Of a stretch of DNA of 64,000 nt, positions 40,377 to 49,035 are shown piece by piece. The DNA comes from Enterobacter chuandaensis. GTDB taxonomy: Bacteria > Pseudomonadota > Gammaproteobacteria > Enterobacterales > Enterobacteriaceae. The position numbers were made by a program, and so were the translations under genes. The notes under the pieces are model-generated. The model saw only the letters and a program-made list of their open reading frames with translations, searched no databases and had not been told where the DNA came from. The stretch spans positions 124,001 to 188,000 of the forward strand of contig NZ_QZCS01000005.1 of the NCBI RefSeq assembly GCF_003594915.1, in the 5' to 3' direction. Each line of letters opens with the position of its first letter. Positions within the stretch are counted from its first letter, which is position 1.

Positions 40377-41975
40377 ATGCAAACTGCACAAACGATCATT
40401 AAAAACTATCGCCGTAAACGCGTTATCGTCTGTGTGACGATTGCGCTCCTCACGCTCATCCTGACGTTAGGCGCTCGCTTTGTTTCGCAGCGCAATGTCA
40501 ACCAGCAGCGCGTTCTCGACTTCACCAGCCATGCCGTTCGCTCTCTCGATAACCTGCTGCTCTCTTTAGAAAAAAACCGCAACGCGTTGCAGCAGCTGGT
40601 GGGGCAGCCCTGCTCCCGGGCGCATTTGTCCCTGCGAAAGCAGGCCGCCGTTTTGCAGACGGTACGCTCTGTTGCTCTGGTTAAAGACGGTGTCCTGTAT
40701 TGTTCCAGTATTTTTGGCAGCCGTAATGTTCCCATTCATGATCTCCTTCAGGAATTACCTGCCAGCACGCCGAAGCTGATTTTATCGACCGATCGGTGGC
40801 TGGTGAAGGGCGGCCCAATTCTGGTCCAGTGGAACCCGGTCTCCCCGAGCGGCACAGATGGCGTGATCGAAATCGTTAATATTGATTTGATTACCAGAAT
40901 GATACTGGAGCCCGAGCGTCCGCTTATCCATGACGTGGCGCTGTCCGTGGGCGATCGCTTTCTGCGCTACGGTCAACGCGTCACCGACAGCCTGGCTTTT
41001 GCTGAAGATGGCTCGCTCGTCCGGCAGTCATCAACCCGCCATCCCTTCTCCATCACAGTTAGCGGGCCTGGTCCCGGCGAAGTAGCCTTAAAGAGCCTGC
41101 CGGCACAGCTGCCGCTGGGACTGATGCTGAGCCTGCTGCTGGGCTATCTCGCCTGGCTGGCCACAGCGAACCGCATGAGCTTCACCTGGGAAATCGATAT
41201 GGGTATTGCGGAAAGGGAATTTGAGCTTTTCTGTCAGCCGCTGGTGAATGCCCGAACTCAGACGTGCATCGGGGTCGAAATTCTGCTGCGCTGGAATAAC
41301 CCGCGCCAGGGGTGGATCTCCCCGGACGTGTTTATCCCTCTGGCCGAAGAACATAACCTGATTGTTCCCCTCACCCGGTATGTCATCGCCGAAACGGTAC
41401 GCCAGATAGGCTATTTCCCCTCCAGCGCCGGTTTTCACATCGGCATTAATATTGCCGCCAGCCATTTCCGGCGCGCGGTCTTATTACAGGACCTCAACCG
41501 CTACTGGTTTAGCGCAAACCCGCGCCAGCAGCTGGTGATTGAATTAACGGAACGGGACGCGCTGCTGGATGTGGACTACCGCATCGTGCGCGAGCTGCAT
41601 CGCAAAGGGGTGAAGCTCGCCATTGACGATTTTGGCACCGGGAACAGCTCGCTCTCCTGGCTTGAAAAGCTGCATCCGGATGTACTGAAAATCGATCGGT
41701 CATTTACCACCGCAATTGGTACCGACGCCGTGAACTCAACGGTGACGGATATCATTATTGCTTTGGGTCAGCGCCTGAATATCGAACTGGTGGCGGAAGG
41801 GGTCGAGACGGATGAACAGGCGCGGTATTTACGTCGTCACGGCGTGCCGGTTCTGCAGGGATATTTCTATGCGCGACCAATGCCGCTGCGGGATTTTCCA
41901 CAATGGTTGGCGGAGAGTACTCCCCCGCCAGCGCGTCATAACGGGCACATCGTGCCCTTAATGCCGCTGCGTTAA
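40377..41975 (+). CDS. pdeD: c-di-GMP phosphodiesterase PdeD
   Basis: The 532-residue membrane protein has a helix near residues 20-40, a periplasmic CSS-motif domain (about 45-245; redox-sensing Cys in GQPCSRAH and LYCSSIFG), a second helix near 245-265 and a cytoplasmic EAL domain (about 275-515). Catalytic residues are present: Glu in GVEILLRW (EIL in place of EAL), ELTER, DDFGTG, a Lys in VLKIDR and VAEGVET. E. coli PdeD (YoaD) is regulated by periplasmic disulphide state. ATG at 40377 excludes an unconserved leader. It follows sdaA but a terminator separates them. Confidence 0.93.
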   Translation: MQTAQTIIKNYRRKRVIVCVTIALLTLILTLGARFVSQRNVNQQRVLDFTSHAVRSLDNLLLSLEKNRNALQQLVGQPCSRAHLSLRKQAAVLQTVRSVALVKDGVLYCSSIFGSRNVPIHDLLQELPASTPKLILSTDRWLVKGGPILVQWNPVSPSGTDGVIEIVNIDLITRMILEPERPLIHDVALSVGDRFLRYGQRVTDSLAFAEDGSLVRQSSTRHPFSITVSGPGPGEVALKSLPAQLPLGLMLSLLLGYLAWLATANRMSFTWEIDMGIAEREFELFCQPLVNARTQTCIGVEILLRWNNPRQGWISPDVFIPLAEEHNLIVPLTRYVIAETVRQIGYFPSSAGFHIGINIAASHFRRAVLLQDLNRYWFSANPRQQLVIELTERDALLDVDYRIVRELHRKGVKLAIDDFGTGNSSLSWLEKLHPDVLKIDRSFTTAIGTDAVNSTVTDIIIALGQRLNIELVAEGVETDEQARYLRRHGVPVLQGYFYARPMPLRDFPQWLAESTPPPARHNGHIVPLMPLR

Positions 41976-41981
41976 GCGGAC

Positions 41982-43541
41982 TTATTCATCTTCGTCGTGG
42001 AAAGACTGTTCTTTAACAATGCGGACCAGATCAACGCGGTAGTCGTTAGCTTCAACGATGGTGATGTGCAGCGGTGGTAGCTCGATCACATCCCCCACGC
42101 GCGGGATCTGACCGTTAACGGCGATAACCAGACCCGCTACGGTCGCGATGTCTTCTTCGTCGTTAATCACATTTTCCAGCCCCAGCGTATGCGAGAGCGC
42201 GTGCAGGTCGGTCGCACCTTTAACCAGCCAGCCTTCGCCGTCGGCCACAATCTCAGGCGTTTCATCCTCGTCCGGGAATTCACCGGCAATCGCTTCCAGC
42301 ACGTCCAGCGGCGTCACCAGACCCTGTACCACACCAAACTCGTTGGTGACGATAACAAAGCTCCCGCGCGCGCGGCGCAGCACGCCCAGCAGGTTGATCG
42401 GATCTAACGTTTCCGGCACCACAATCGCCGGTGACGCGGCGGCGATAGCCTCGACGTTGACGCCCTCTTCCAGGGCCACCAGCATCTCTTTCGCCCGCAC
42501 GACGCCGATGATTTCATCCAGCTCACCGCGGCATACCGGGAACAGGCTGTGCGGTGAAGAGAGCAACTGCTGACGAATTTCGTCAACGCTCAGGTTCGCA
42601 TCGACCCAGCTGATTTCCCCGCGCGGCGTCATGATCCCACGCAGCGAACGGGAGGCCAGGGAGAGCACGCCGTTAATCATGTAGCGCTCTTCTTCCACAA
42701 ACGCCCCTTCCGGGACCGGCACCGGGTTACGGTTTTCGGAATCAGACTGGACGTTCACCTGGCGACGACCGCCCATCAGGCGCAGAATGGCATCTGCGGT
42801 ACGGGCGCGCAGCGGCAGATTTGACTGCTGCTTAATAAAGTTACGACGCGCAATCTGGTTGAACAGCTCGATAATGATCGAGAAGCCAATCGCAGCGTAC
42901 AGGTAGCCTTTCGGAATATGGAAGCCGAAACCTTCCGCCACCAGGCTCAGGCCAATCATCAGCAGGAAGCTCAGGCAGAGCACAACCACCGTCGGATGCT
43001 GGTTGACGAAGCGCGTCAGCGGTTTTGAGGCCAGCAGCATTACCGCCATCGCAATCACGACAGCCGCCATCATCACCGGCAGGTGGTTCACCATACCGAC
43101 CGCGGTAATCACCGCATCCAGCGAGAAGACCGCATCCAGCACCACGATCTGCAGCACTACCACCCAGAAGCTGGCATAGCCCTTACCGTGACCATCATCA
43201 TGCTGCCGGTTCTCCAGCCGTTCATGTAGCTCTGTTGTCGCTTTGAACAGCAGGAATATCCCCCCGATCAGCATGATCAAATCACGGCCGGAGAAGGTGT
43301 AGTCCATGACGGAGAAGAGCGGTTTGGTCAGCGTGACCATCCAGGAAATCACAGACAGCAAGCCCAGTCGCATGATCAACGCCAGCGACAGACCAATCAG
43401 ACGTGCTTTATCACGCTGTTTTGGCGGCAGCTTATCCGCAAGGATGGCAATAAACACCAGGTTATCAATGCCGAGAACGATCTCCAGCACCACCAGCGTA
43501 AGCAATCCCACCCAGATTGACGGGTCCATTAAGAATTCCAT
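41982..43541 (-). CDS. yoaE: TerC-family membrane protein with CBS and CorC domains
   Basis: The 519-residue protein has a TerC-type membrane domain (about 1-235, seven helices with Asp-containing [13 protein letters not shown] and [14 protein letters not shown] motifs), two CBS domains (about 290-420) and a CorC/HlyC-type C-terminal domain (about 430-510). TerC relatives such as Alx export manganese, so a metal-export role is plausible, but no substrate is proven. Length and sequence match E. coli YoaE. An unusual 84-codon frame overlaps its start from upstream. Confidence 0.93.
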   Translation of the reverse strand: MEFLMDPSIWVGLLTLVVLEIVLGIDNLVFIAILADKLPPKQRDKARLIGLSLALIMRLGLLSVISWMVTLTKPLFSVMDYTFSGRDLIMLIGGIFLLFKATTELHERLENRQHDDGHGKGYASFWVVVLQIVVLDAVFSLDAVITAVGMVNHLPVMMAAVVIAMAVMLLASKPLTRFVNQHPTVVVLCLSFLLMIGLSLVAEGFGFHIPKGYLYAAIGFSIIIELFNQIARRNFIKQQSNLPLRARTADAILRLMGGRRQVNVQSDSENRNPVPVPEGAFVEEERYMINGVLSLASRSLRGIMTPRGEISWVDANLSVDEIRQQLLSSPHSLFPVCRGELDEIIGVVRAKEMLVALEEGVNVEAIAAASPAIVVPETLDPINLLGVLRRARGSFVIVTNEFGVVQGLVTPLDVLEAIAGEFPDEDETPEIVADGEGWLVKGATDLHALSHTLGLENVINDEEDIATVAGLVIAVNGQIPRVGDVIELPPLHITIVEANDYRVDLVRIVKEQSFHDEDE

Positions 43542-44002
43542 GACAAGCTCCTGCTAAAGGAATGACAAAACGGTGCCCCACTCAACGTGGGCAAATAAGA
43601 GGCATACAGAGTCGATACGTGGCGTGGTTCGCCGGTGAAGAAGGCGCGGAATGGCCTGTTAGATGACTGACGTCGGTGACGGTCCATATAGTGGGCTGTA
43701 GCCCTATACTCCTGAACAAGTAAACGGAGGCTAAACATATCAGAGACAATAGCTTTTACGCAAAGATTTACGTTCTTTTGCAAAAACGCAATAAGACTAA
43801 ATTTGTGTTGAGAATTTTCTCGATCGGGAAAGCTAAATTACGGATCTTCATCACATAAATTATTTTTTCACTGTCTAAAATAATTCGCGGAAGTCTTAGA
43901 TTTTTGAACTCTAACCCTTATCTGAATCGATTCGGTTCGCCAATACGATTCTCAGTACGTCTGCCCGGCAGGCGTATTAATGATAATAAAAGGAGGTAGC
44001 AA
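43542..44002. other. divergent control region yoaE/manX
   Basis: This 461-base stretch includes a long yoaE leader with an open minus-strand frame (43529-43783, TTG start or internal ATG at 43738) and the manX promoter region. E. coli manXYZ is activated by CRP and repressed by Mlc. An imperfect CRP-like site (right half TCACA at 43851-43855, left half weak) and AT-rich dyads near 43862-43892 are visible but do not decide the matter. Confidence 0.5.
43837..43858 (+). promoter_or_regulatory. possible CRP site upstream of manX
   Basis: Right half TCACA is perfect; left half ACGGA matches only two positions of TGTGA. It lies in an AATTA...TAAATT dyad about 150 bases upstream of manX, where E. 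coli has CRP control. Confidence 0.35.
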
Positions 44003-44965
44003 GTGACCATTGCTATTGTCATAGGCACACATGGTTGGGCTGCTGAGCAGCTACTCAAAACGGCAGAGATGCTGTTGGGCGAGCAGGAAAACGTCGGCTG
44101 GATCGATTTCGTTCCCGGTGAAAACGCCGAGACGCTGATTGAGAAGTACAACGCTCAACTCGCGAAGCTGGATACCAGCAAAGGCGTGCTGTTTCTCGTT
44201 GATACATGGGGCGGCAGCCCGTTCAATGCTGCCAGCCGTATTGTCGTCGATAAAGAGCATTATGAAGTCGTCGCCGGGGTTAACATCCCTATGCTGGTGG
44301 AAACCTTCATGGCACGCGACGATAACCCGAGCTTCGATGAGCTGGTAGCACTGGCTGTTGAAACCGGTCGCGAGGGTGTGAAAGCACTGAAAGCGCAGCC
44401 GGTTGAGAAGCCAGCGCCTGTTGCAGCAGCGCCAAAAGCGGCGGCACCGGCGAAACCAATGGGGCCGAACGATTACATGGTAATCGGCCTGGCGCGTATT
44501 GATGACCGTCTGATCCACGGACAGGTTGCGACGCGCTGGACCAAAGAGACCAACGTACAACGTATCATCGTGGTCAGTGACGAAGTCGCCGCCGACACTG
44601 TCCGTAAAACCCTTCTGACTCAGGTTGCACCACCGGGCGTAACCGCGCACGTCGTGGATGTCGCCAAGATGATCCGCGTTTACAACAACCCGAAATATGC
44701 GGGTGAACGCGTGATGCTCCTGTTTACTAACCCAACAGACGTCGAGCGTATTGTTGAAGGCGGCGTGAAAATCACCTCGGTTAACATCGGTGGGATGGCT
44801 TTCCGTCAGGGCAAAACGCAGGTCAACAACGCGATTTCAGTCGATGCGAAAGATATCGAAGCATTCAACAAGCTGAATGCCCGCGGTATTGAACTGGAAG
44901 CCCGTAAGGTTTCCACAGACCAGAAACTGAAAATGATGGATTTGATCGGTAAAGTTGGGAAATAA
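44003..44965 (+). CDS. manX: PTS mannose EIIAB component
   Basis: The 320-residue cytoplasmic PTS protein has a IIA domain (about 1-130, phosphorylated His10 in GTHGWAA), an Ala/Pro linker (about 131-155, three residues shorter than in E. coli) and a IIB domain with His172 (DDRLIHGQV). It passes phosphate to mannose, glucose, glucosamine and related sugars during uptake through ManYZ. The start is GTG at 44003 with AGGAGG upstream. First gene of manXYZ. Confidence 0.97.
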   Translation: MTIAIVIGTHGWAAEQLLKTAEMLLGEQENVGWIDFVPGENAETLIEKYNAQLAKLDTSKGVLFLVDTWGGSPFNAASRIVVDKEHYEVVAGVNIPMLVETFMARDDNPSFDELVALAVETGREGVKALKAQPVEKPAPVAAAPKAAAPAKPMGPNDYMVIGLARIDDRLIHGQVATRWTKETNVQRIIVVSDEVAADTVRKTLLTQVAPPGVTAHVVDVAKMIRVYNNPKYAGERVMLLFTNPTDVERIVEGGVKITSVNIGGMAFRQGKTQVNNAISVDAKDIEAFNKLNARGIELEARKVSTDQKLKMMDLIGKVGK

Positions 44966-45012
44966 GCCCGCGCCGGTTTTTCACATAAAGCTTATGTCAT
45001 AGGAGAAGTACA

Positions 45013-45813
45013 ATGGAGATTACCACTCTTCAGATTGTGCTGGTGTTCATCGTCGCGTGTATTGCGGGTATGGAATCCGTACTTGATGAATTTCAGTTCC
45101 ACCGCCCTCTGGTGGCCTGTACGTTGATTGGTGCCGTTCTGGGCGATATGAAAACCGGTATCATCATCGGGGGTACCCTGGAGATGATCGCCCTGGGCTG
45201 GATGAACATCGGTGCAGCCGTTGCGCCAGATGCCGCACTGGCCTCAATCATTTCGACCGTTCTGGTTATTGCCGGTCACCAGAGTATTGGTGCAGGTATT
45301 GCCCTTGCCATTCCTCTGGCCGCAGCTGGTCAGGTGCTGACCATTATCGTGCGTACCATCACCGTGGCCTTCCAGCACGCAGCGGATAAAGCGGCCGAGA
45401 ACGGCAATCTCACGGCGCTCTCCTGGATCCACGTGTCGTCCCTGTTCCTGCAGGCGATGCGTATCGCGATCCCGGCAGTAATCGTGGCGATTTCTGTCGG
45501 TACCAGCGAAGTTCAGGGCATGCTGAACGCGATCCCTGAGGTCGTGACCAGCGGTCTGAACATCGCGGGCGGTATGATCGTCGTCGTAGGTTACGCAATG
45601 GTCATCAACATGATGCGTGCGGGCTACCTGATGCCGTTCTTCTACCTCGGCTTCGTCACTGCAGCCTTCACCAACTTCAACCTGGTTGCTCTGGGCGTGA
45701 TTGGTGCGGTAATGGCGATTCTTTACATCCAGCTCAGCCCGAAATACAACCGCGTTGCGGGTGCCCCAGCGCAGGCTGCTGGTAACAACGATCTCGATAA
45801 CGAACTGGACTAA
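45013..45813 (+). CDS. manY: PTS mannose EIIC component
   Basis: The 266-residue inner-membrane protein is the IIC part of the mannose PTS, with several hydrophobic helices and the PTS IIC-man signature (GAVLGDMKTGIIIGGTLEMIA). With ManZ it forms the channel, which is also the entry route for some bacteriocins and phage DNA. AGGAG precedes ATG 45013. Length equals that of E. coli. Confidence 0.97.
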   Translation: MEITTLQIVLVFIVACIAGMESVLDEFQFHRPLVACTLIGAVLGDMKTGIIIGGTLEMIALGWMNIGAAVAPDAALASIISTVLVIAGHQSIGAGIALAIPLAAAGQVLTIIVRTITVAFQHAADKAAENGNLTALSWIHVSSLFLQAMRIAIPAVIVAISVGTSEVQGMLNAIPEVVTSGLNIAGGMIVVVGYAMVINMMRAGYLMPFFYLGFVTAAFTNFNLVALGVIGAVMAILYIQLSPKYNRVAGAPAQAAGNNDLDNELD

Positions 45814-45825
45814 CAGGTGAGCGAA

Positions 45826-46677
45826 ATGGTTGATATGACAAAAACTACCACCGAGAAAAAACTCACTCCGGGTGATATTCGTGGCGTGTTCATCCGTTCT
45901 AACCTGTTTCAGGGTTCATGGAACTTCGAACGTATGCAGGCGCTGGGCTTCTGCTTCTCTATGGTGCCGGCGATAAAACGTCTCTATCCGGAGAACAACG
46001 AAGCACGTCGTCAGGCGATTAAGCGTCACCTGGAATTCTTCAACACCCATCCTTACGTCGCGGCGCCGGTTCTGGGCGTGACGCTGGCGATGGAAGAGCA
46101 GCGTGCGAACGGCGCAGAGATTGACGATGGTGCTATCAACGGTATCAAAGTCGGTCTGATGGGTCCGCTGGCCGGTGTGGGCGACCCTATCTTCTGGGGT
46201 ACGGTTCGTCCGGTCTTCGCGGCGCTGGGTGCCGGGATCGCGATGAGCGGCAGCCTGCTCGGTCCACTGCTGTTCTTCATCCTCTTCAACGCGGTGCGTC
46301 TGCTGACCCGTTACTACGGCGTGGCCTACGGCTACCGTAAAGGCGTGGACATCGTTAAGGATATGGGCGGCGGCTTCCTGCAGAAACTGACCGAGGGGGC
46401 GTCAATTCTCGGCCTGTTTGTGATGGGGGCACTGGTTAACAAGTGGACGCATGTGAACATCCCGCTGGTGGTGTCGACCATCACCGGTCAGGATGGTCAG
46501 ACCCGCGTCACCACCGTGCAGACGATTCTGGACCAGCTGATGCCGGGCCTGGTCCCGCTGCTGTTGACCTTCGCCTGTATGTGGCTGCTGCGTAAAAAAG
46601 TGAACCCGCTTTGGATCATCGTTGGCTTCTTCGTCATCGGTATCGCGGGCTACGCTGTCGGTTTGCTGGGCCTGTAA
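45826..46677 (+). CDS. manZ: PTS mannose EIID component
   Basis: The 283-residue protein is the IID part of the mannose PTS (IRGVFIRSNLFQGSWNFERMQ; GLMGPLAGVGDPIFWG). It is mostly cytoplasmic with C-terminal membrane segments. ATG at 45826 gives the same length as E. coli and has AGGTGA upstream; the earlier in-frame ATG or GTG is less likely. A strong terminator follows. Confidence 0.97.
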   Translation: MVDMTKTTTEKKLTPGDIRGVFIRSNLFQGSWNFERMQALGFCFSMVPAIKRLYPENNEARRQAIKRHLEFFNTHPYVAAPVLGVTLAMEEQRANGAEIDDGAINGIKVGLMGPLAGVGDPIFWGTVRPVFAALGAGIAMSGSLLGPLLFFILFNAVRLLTRYYGVAYGYRKGVDIVKDMGGGFLQKLTEGASILGLFVMGALVNKWTHVNIPLVVSTITGQDGQTRVTTVQTILDQLMPGLVPLLLTFACMWLLRKKVNPLWIIVGFFVIGIAGYAVGLLGL

Positions 46678-46692
46678 GACATTGCGTTATCG

Positions 46693-46719
46693 ACCGGGGG
46701 CTTTGCCCCCGGTTTTTTT
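46693..46719 (+). terminator. terminator of manXYZ
   Basis: ACCGGGGGC-TTT-GCCCCCGGT is followed by seven T, 16 bases after the manZ stop. Confidence 0.93.
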
Positions 46720-46732
46720 ATCTGGAGGATGA

Positions 46733-47191
46733 ATGACTGTTACGGACATCGTACTGGTGCTGTTTATTGTTGCCCTGCTGGCTTACGCTATCTATGACGA
46801 GTTCATTATGCCTCGCCGCCACGGCGAGACGCTGCTGACCCTTCCCCTCTTACGCCGTGGACGCATTGATGCGTTTATCTTCGCCGGTCTGGTGGTCATC
46901 CTGATTTACAATAACGTGACCAGCCACGGTGCACTATTAACCACATGGTTATTATGTGCGCTGGCATTAATGGCGGTTTACCTGTTCTGGATCCGCTCGC
47001 CAAAACTCATTTTTAAAAAACACGGATTTTTCTTCGCCAATGTCTGGACAGAATATAACCGCATTAAAGAGATGAATTTATCCGAAGACGGCGTGTTAGT
47101 GATGCAATTAGAACAGCGCCGACTGCTCATTCGGGTCAAGAATATTGATGACCTCGAAAAGATCTACAATTTACTCCTTAAAACTCAATAA
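46733..47191 (+). CDS. yobD: UPF0266/DUF986 membrane protein YobD
   Basis: The 152-residue inner-membrane protein has three predicted helices (about 5-22, 42-60, 65-85) and a cytoplasmic C-terminal part. It matches E. coli YobD in length and place. Function unknown. GGAGG lies upstream of the ATG. It sits between the manXYZ terminator and the mntP control region. Confidence 0.92.
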   Translation: MTVTDIVLVLFIVALLAYAIYDEFIMPRRHGETLLTLPLLRRGRIDAFIFAGLVVILIYNNVTSHGALLTTWLLCALALMAVYLFWIRSPKLIFKKHGFFFANVWTEYNRIKEMNLSEDGVLVMQLEQRRLLIRVKNIDDLEKIYNLLLKTQ

Positions 47192-47198
47192 GTTATAA

Positions 47199-47215
47199 TT
47201 ATAGCAAGGCTATAA
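47199..47215. promoter_or_regulatory. MntR-like box 1 upstream of mntP
   Basis: TTATAGC-AAG-GCTATAA: perfect inverted arms, resembling the E. coli MntR box core ATAGC-N4-GCTAT but with a 3-base spacer. Confidence 0.55.
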
Positions 47216-47238
47216 ATGGCGATATTTCATTGCGCACA

Positions 47239-47256
47239 TTATAGCCCTTGCTATAA
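47239..47256. promoter_or_regulatory. MntR-like box 2 upstream of mntP
   Basis: TTATAGC-CCTT-GCTATAA: perfect arms with the canonical 4-base spacer of MntR operators. E. coli mntP is induced by Mn through MntR. Confidence 0.7.
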
Positions 47257-47306
47257 CTCTCTTTCTTATCAACTTATATTAATTAACGATATTTTCACGC
47301 ATAAAT

Positions 47307-47325
47307 CTAAATGAAAATCGTTATC
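47307..47325 (+). promoter_or_regulatory. Fur-like box upstream of mntP
   Basis: Matches GATAATGATAATCATTATC at 14 of 19 positions, including AATGA and the TTATC end. It lies between the MntR boxes and the riboswitch. Confidence 0.5.
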
Positions 47326-47395
47326 AGAAAGGCGGTTAAATTAAGCCTTTTTCGATGTTGTTTTATATTCTCAAAATATGTTAAGGTTGCGCCCG

Positions 47396-47540
47396 TCGTT
47401 GGGGAGTAGCCGATTTCCTGCACGCAGGAAATGTACGTGTCAACATACTCGTTGAAAAACGTGGCGCGTACGGATCGCTTTCAGCACGCTTACCGTGCAA
47501 AAAGGATCAGGCGAGACCATAGATACATCAACTGCTGTTT
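47396..47540 (+). promoter_or_regulatory. yybP-ykoY manganese riboswitch in the mntP leader
   Basis: The leader has the diagnostic GGGGAGTAGC near 47400 and a later AGGCGAGACC-type segment near 47509, with hairpins such as TTTCCTGC-ACGCAGGAAA between. In E. coli and other bacteria this RNA binds Mn(II) and raises mntP translation. Ends are approximate. Confidence 0.85.
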
Positions 47541-47589
47541 ACTGGGGGCAGTGATGTGTCATATGGATATCCCCGGTCTGGACGCTCTT

Positions 47590-48156
47590 ATGAACATCTC
47601 CGCTACGATCCTCCTCGCTTTTGGCATGTCCATGGATGCATTTGCCGCCTCTATTGGCAAAGGCGCCACACTCCACAAACCTAAATTCTCAGAAGCGCTG
47701 CGCACCGGTCTGATCTTTGGTGCCATCGAAACGCTGACGCCGCTCATCGGCTGGGGTTTAGGCATGCTTGCCAGCCAGTTCGTACTCGAGTGGAACCACT
47801 GGATTGCGTTCGTCCTGTTGGTGTTTCTCGGTGGCCGAATGGTCATTGAAGGTTTTCGTGGTAACAGCGATGAAGATGAAGAGCCGCTGCATCGCCACGG
47901 TTTCTGGCTGCTGGTCACCACGGCCATTGCCACCAGCCTGGACGCGATGGCCGTCGGGGTGGGTCTGGCGTTTCTGCAGGTGAACATTATCGCCACCGCG
48001 CTGGCCATTGGCTGCGCAACACTGATTATGTCAACGCTGGGCATGATGGTCGGGCGGTTTATCGGCCCGCTGCTGGGTAAACGCGCCGAGATCTTAGGCG
48101 GTATTGTGCTGATCGGCATTGGTGCCCAGATCCTCTGGGCACACTTCGCGCCTTAA
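47590..48156 (+). CDS. mntP: manganese efflux pump MntP
   Basis: The 188-residue membrane protein has six helices. The two paired motifs [15 protein letters not shown] near the start and [12 protein letters not shown] in the second half contain the acidic metal-pathway residues. It exports Mn(II). ATG at 47590 matches the E. coli length; the long upstream frame runs through the riboswitch and is not coding. Its stop overlaps the stop of convergent rlmA. Confidence 0.96.
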   Translation: MNISATILLAFGMSMDAFAASIGKGATLHKPKFSEALRTGLIFGAIETLTPLIGWGLGMLASQFVLEWNHWIAFVLLVFLGGRMVIEGFRGNSDEDEEPLHRHGFWLLVTTAIATSLDAMAVGVGLAFLQVNIIATALAIGCATLIMSTLGMMVGRFIGPLLGKRAEILGGIVLIGIGAQILWAHFAP

Positions 48157-48968
48157 GCGTCGCGCTGCCAGACGTGGATACTGAAATCGGTCTGGCAGCT
48201 AAACGTCGTCCGCGCCGCTAACGTTTCCCATACTTCTGACTTTGCCCGCCACGCGAACGGCGTCATCTGCAGCAGGGCTACCGCTTCTTCCCCGTTCAGA
48301 TTCATTTCATACGCCACCGACCGCGCCTGCTTCAGGGTAAAACCTGCCAGCTGTTCAGAATGTGGAGCATGCAGACGCACATCGTCGTAAATAAGCCCTT
48401 TCAGCTCCATCAGGTGACGCGGTCCCGGCGTGACGGTTATCACCCAGCCTTCGGGCTTCACCACGCGCGCCAGCTCTTCTGCTTTACACGGCGCGTAGAT
48501 GCGGATAACGGCGTCCATACTGGCATCCTCAAACGGCAGCCGGTGGCTGGATGCCACGCAGAACGTCACGTCAGCATAACGTTTAGCTGCCGCGCGAATC
48601 GCCACTTTTGACACATCGAGGCCAAAAGTTCCGGCCCCCTTCTGGCGCATCACCTCCGCAAACCGCGCGGTGTAGTACCCTTCCCCGCAGCCAATATCAA
48701 GCATCGCGGACGCCGGGTCAGATACCCGCTCATCAAGCATCTGCGCGACCGTCTCCCGCAGCGGCAGATAGTGCCCGGCATCGAGAAACGCACGGCGCGC
48801 CTGCATCATCTCTGCGCTGTCGCCCGGATCGCGGGAGCGCTTGTGCTGCACCGGCAGAAGATTCACGTAGCCTTCTTTCGCCATATCAAACTGATGTCCC
48901 TGCGGACAGGCATAACTTTTATCTGAGCGCGTCAGGGGCGCGTGGCAAAGGGGACAGCTGAAGGACAT
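48153..48968 (-). CDS. rlmA: 23S rRNA (guanine-745-N1)-methyltransferase
   Basis: The 271-residue enzyme has an N-terminal zinc finger (Cys5, Cys8, Cys21, His25) and a Rossmann methyltransferase domain with SAM motif [10 protein letters not shown] near residue 91. It methylates G745 of 23S rRNA. Its ATG at 48968 lies 67 bases downstream of the FtsI-like gene. The stop TAA overlaps the mntP stop on the other strand. Confidence 0.95.
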   Translation of the reverse strand: MSFSCPLCHAPLTRSDKSYACPQGHQFDMAKEGYVNLLPVQHKRSRDPGDSAEMMQARRAFLDAGHYLPLRETVAQMLDERVSDPASAMLDIGCGEGYYTARFAEVMRQKGAGTFGLDVSKVAIRAAAKRYADVTFCVASSHRLPFEDASMDAVIRIYAPCKAEELARVVKPEGWVITVTPGPRHLMELKGLIYDDVRLHAPHSEQLAGFTLKQARSVAYEMNLNGEEAVALLQMTPFAWRAKSEVWETLAARTTFSCQTDFSIHVWQRDA

Positions 48969-48992
48969 GGCAACTCCGGGACATAAACCAAA

Positions 48993-49017
48993 GGGCGAAG
49001 TGTACCGCTATTCGCCC
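48993..49017 (-). terminator. hairpin between the FtsI-like gene and rlmA
   Basis: GGGCGAA and TTCGCCC form a 7-base-pair stem; on the minus strand it is followed by only TTT, so it is a weak terminator at best. Confidence 0.4.
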
Positions 49018-49035
49018 CGCTATAAAACGACTCGA

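Noticed and set aside
47431..47589. N-terminal extension of mntP
   Set aside because: This stretch is the manganese riboswitch; E. coli MntP begins at the ATG at 47590.
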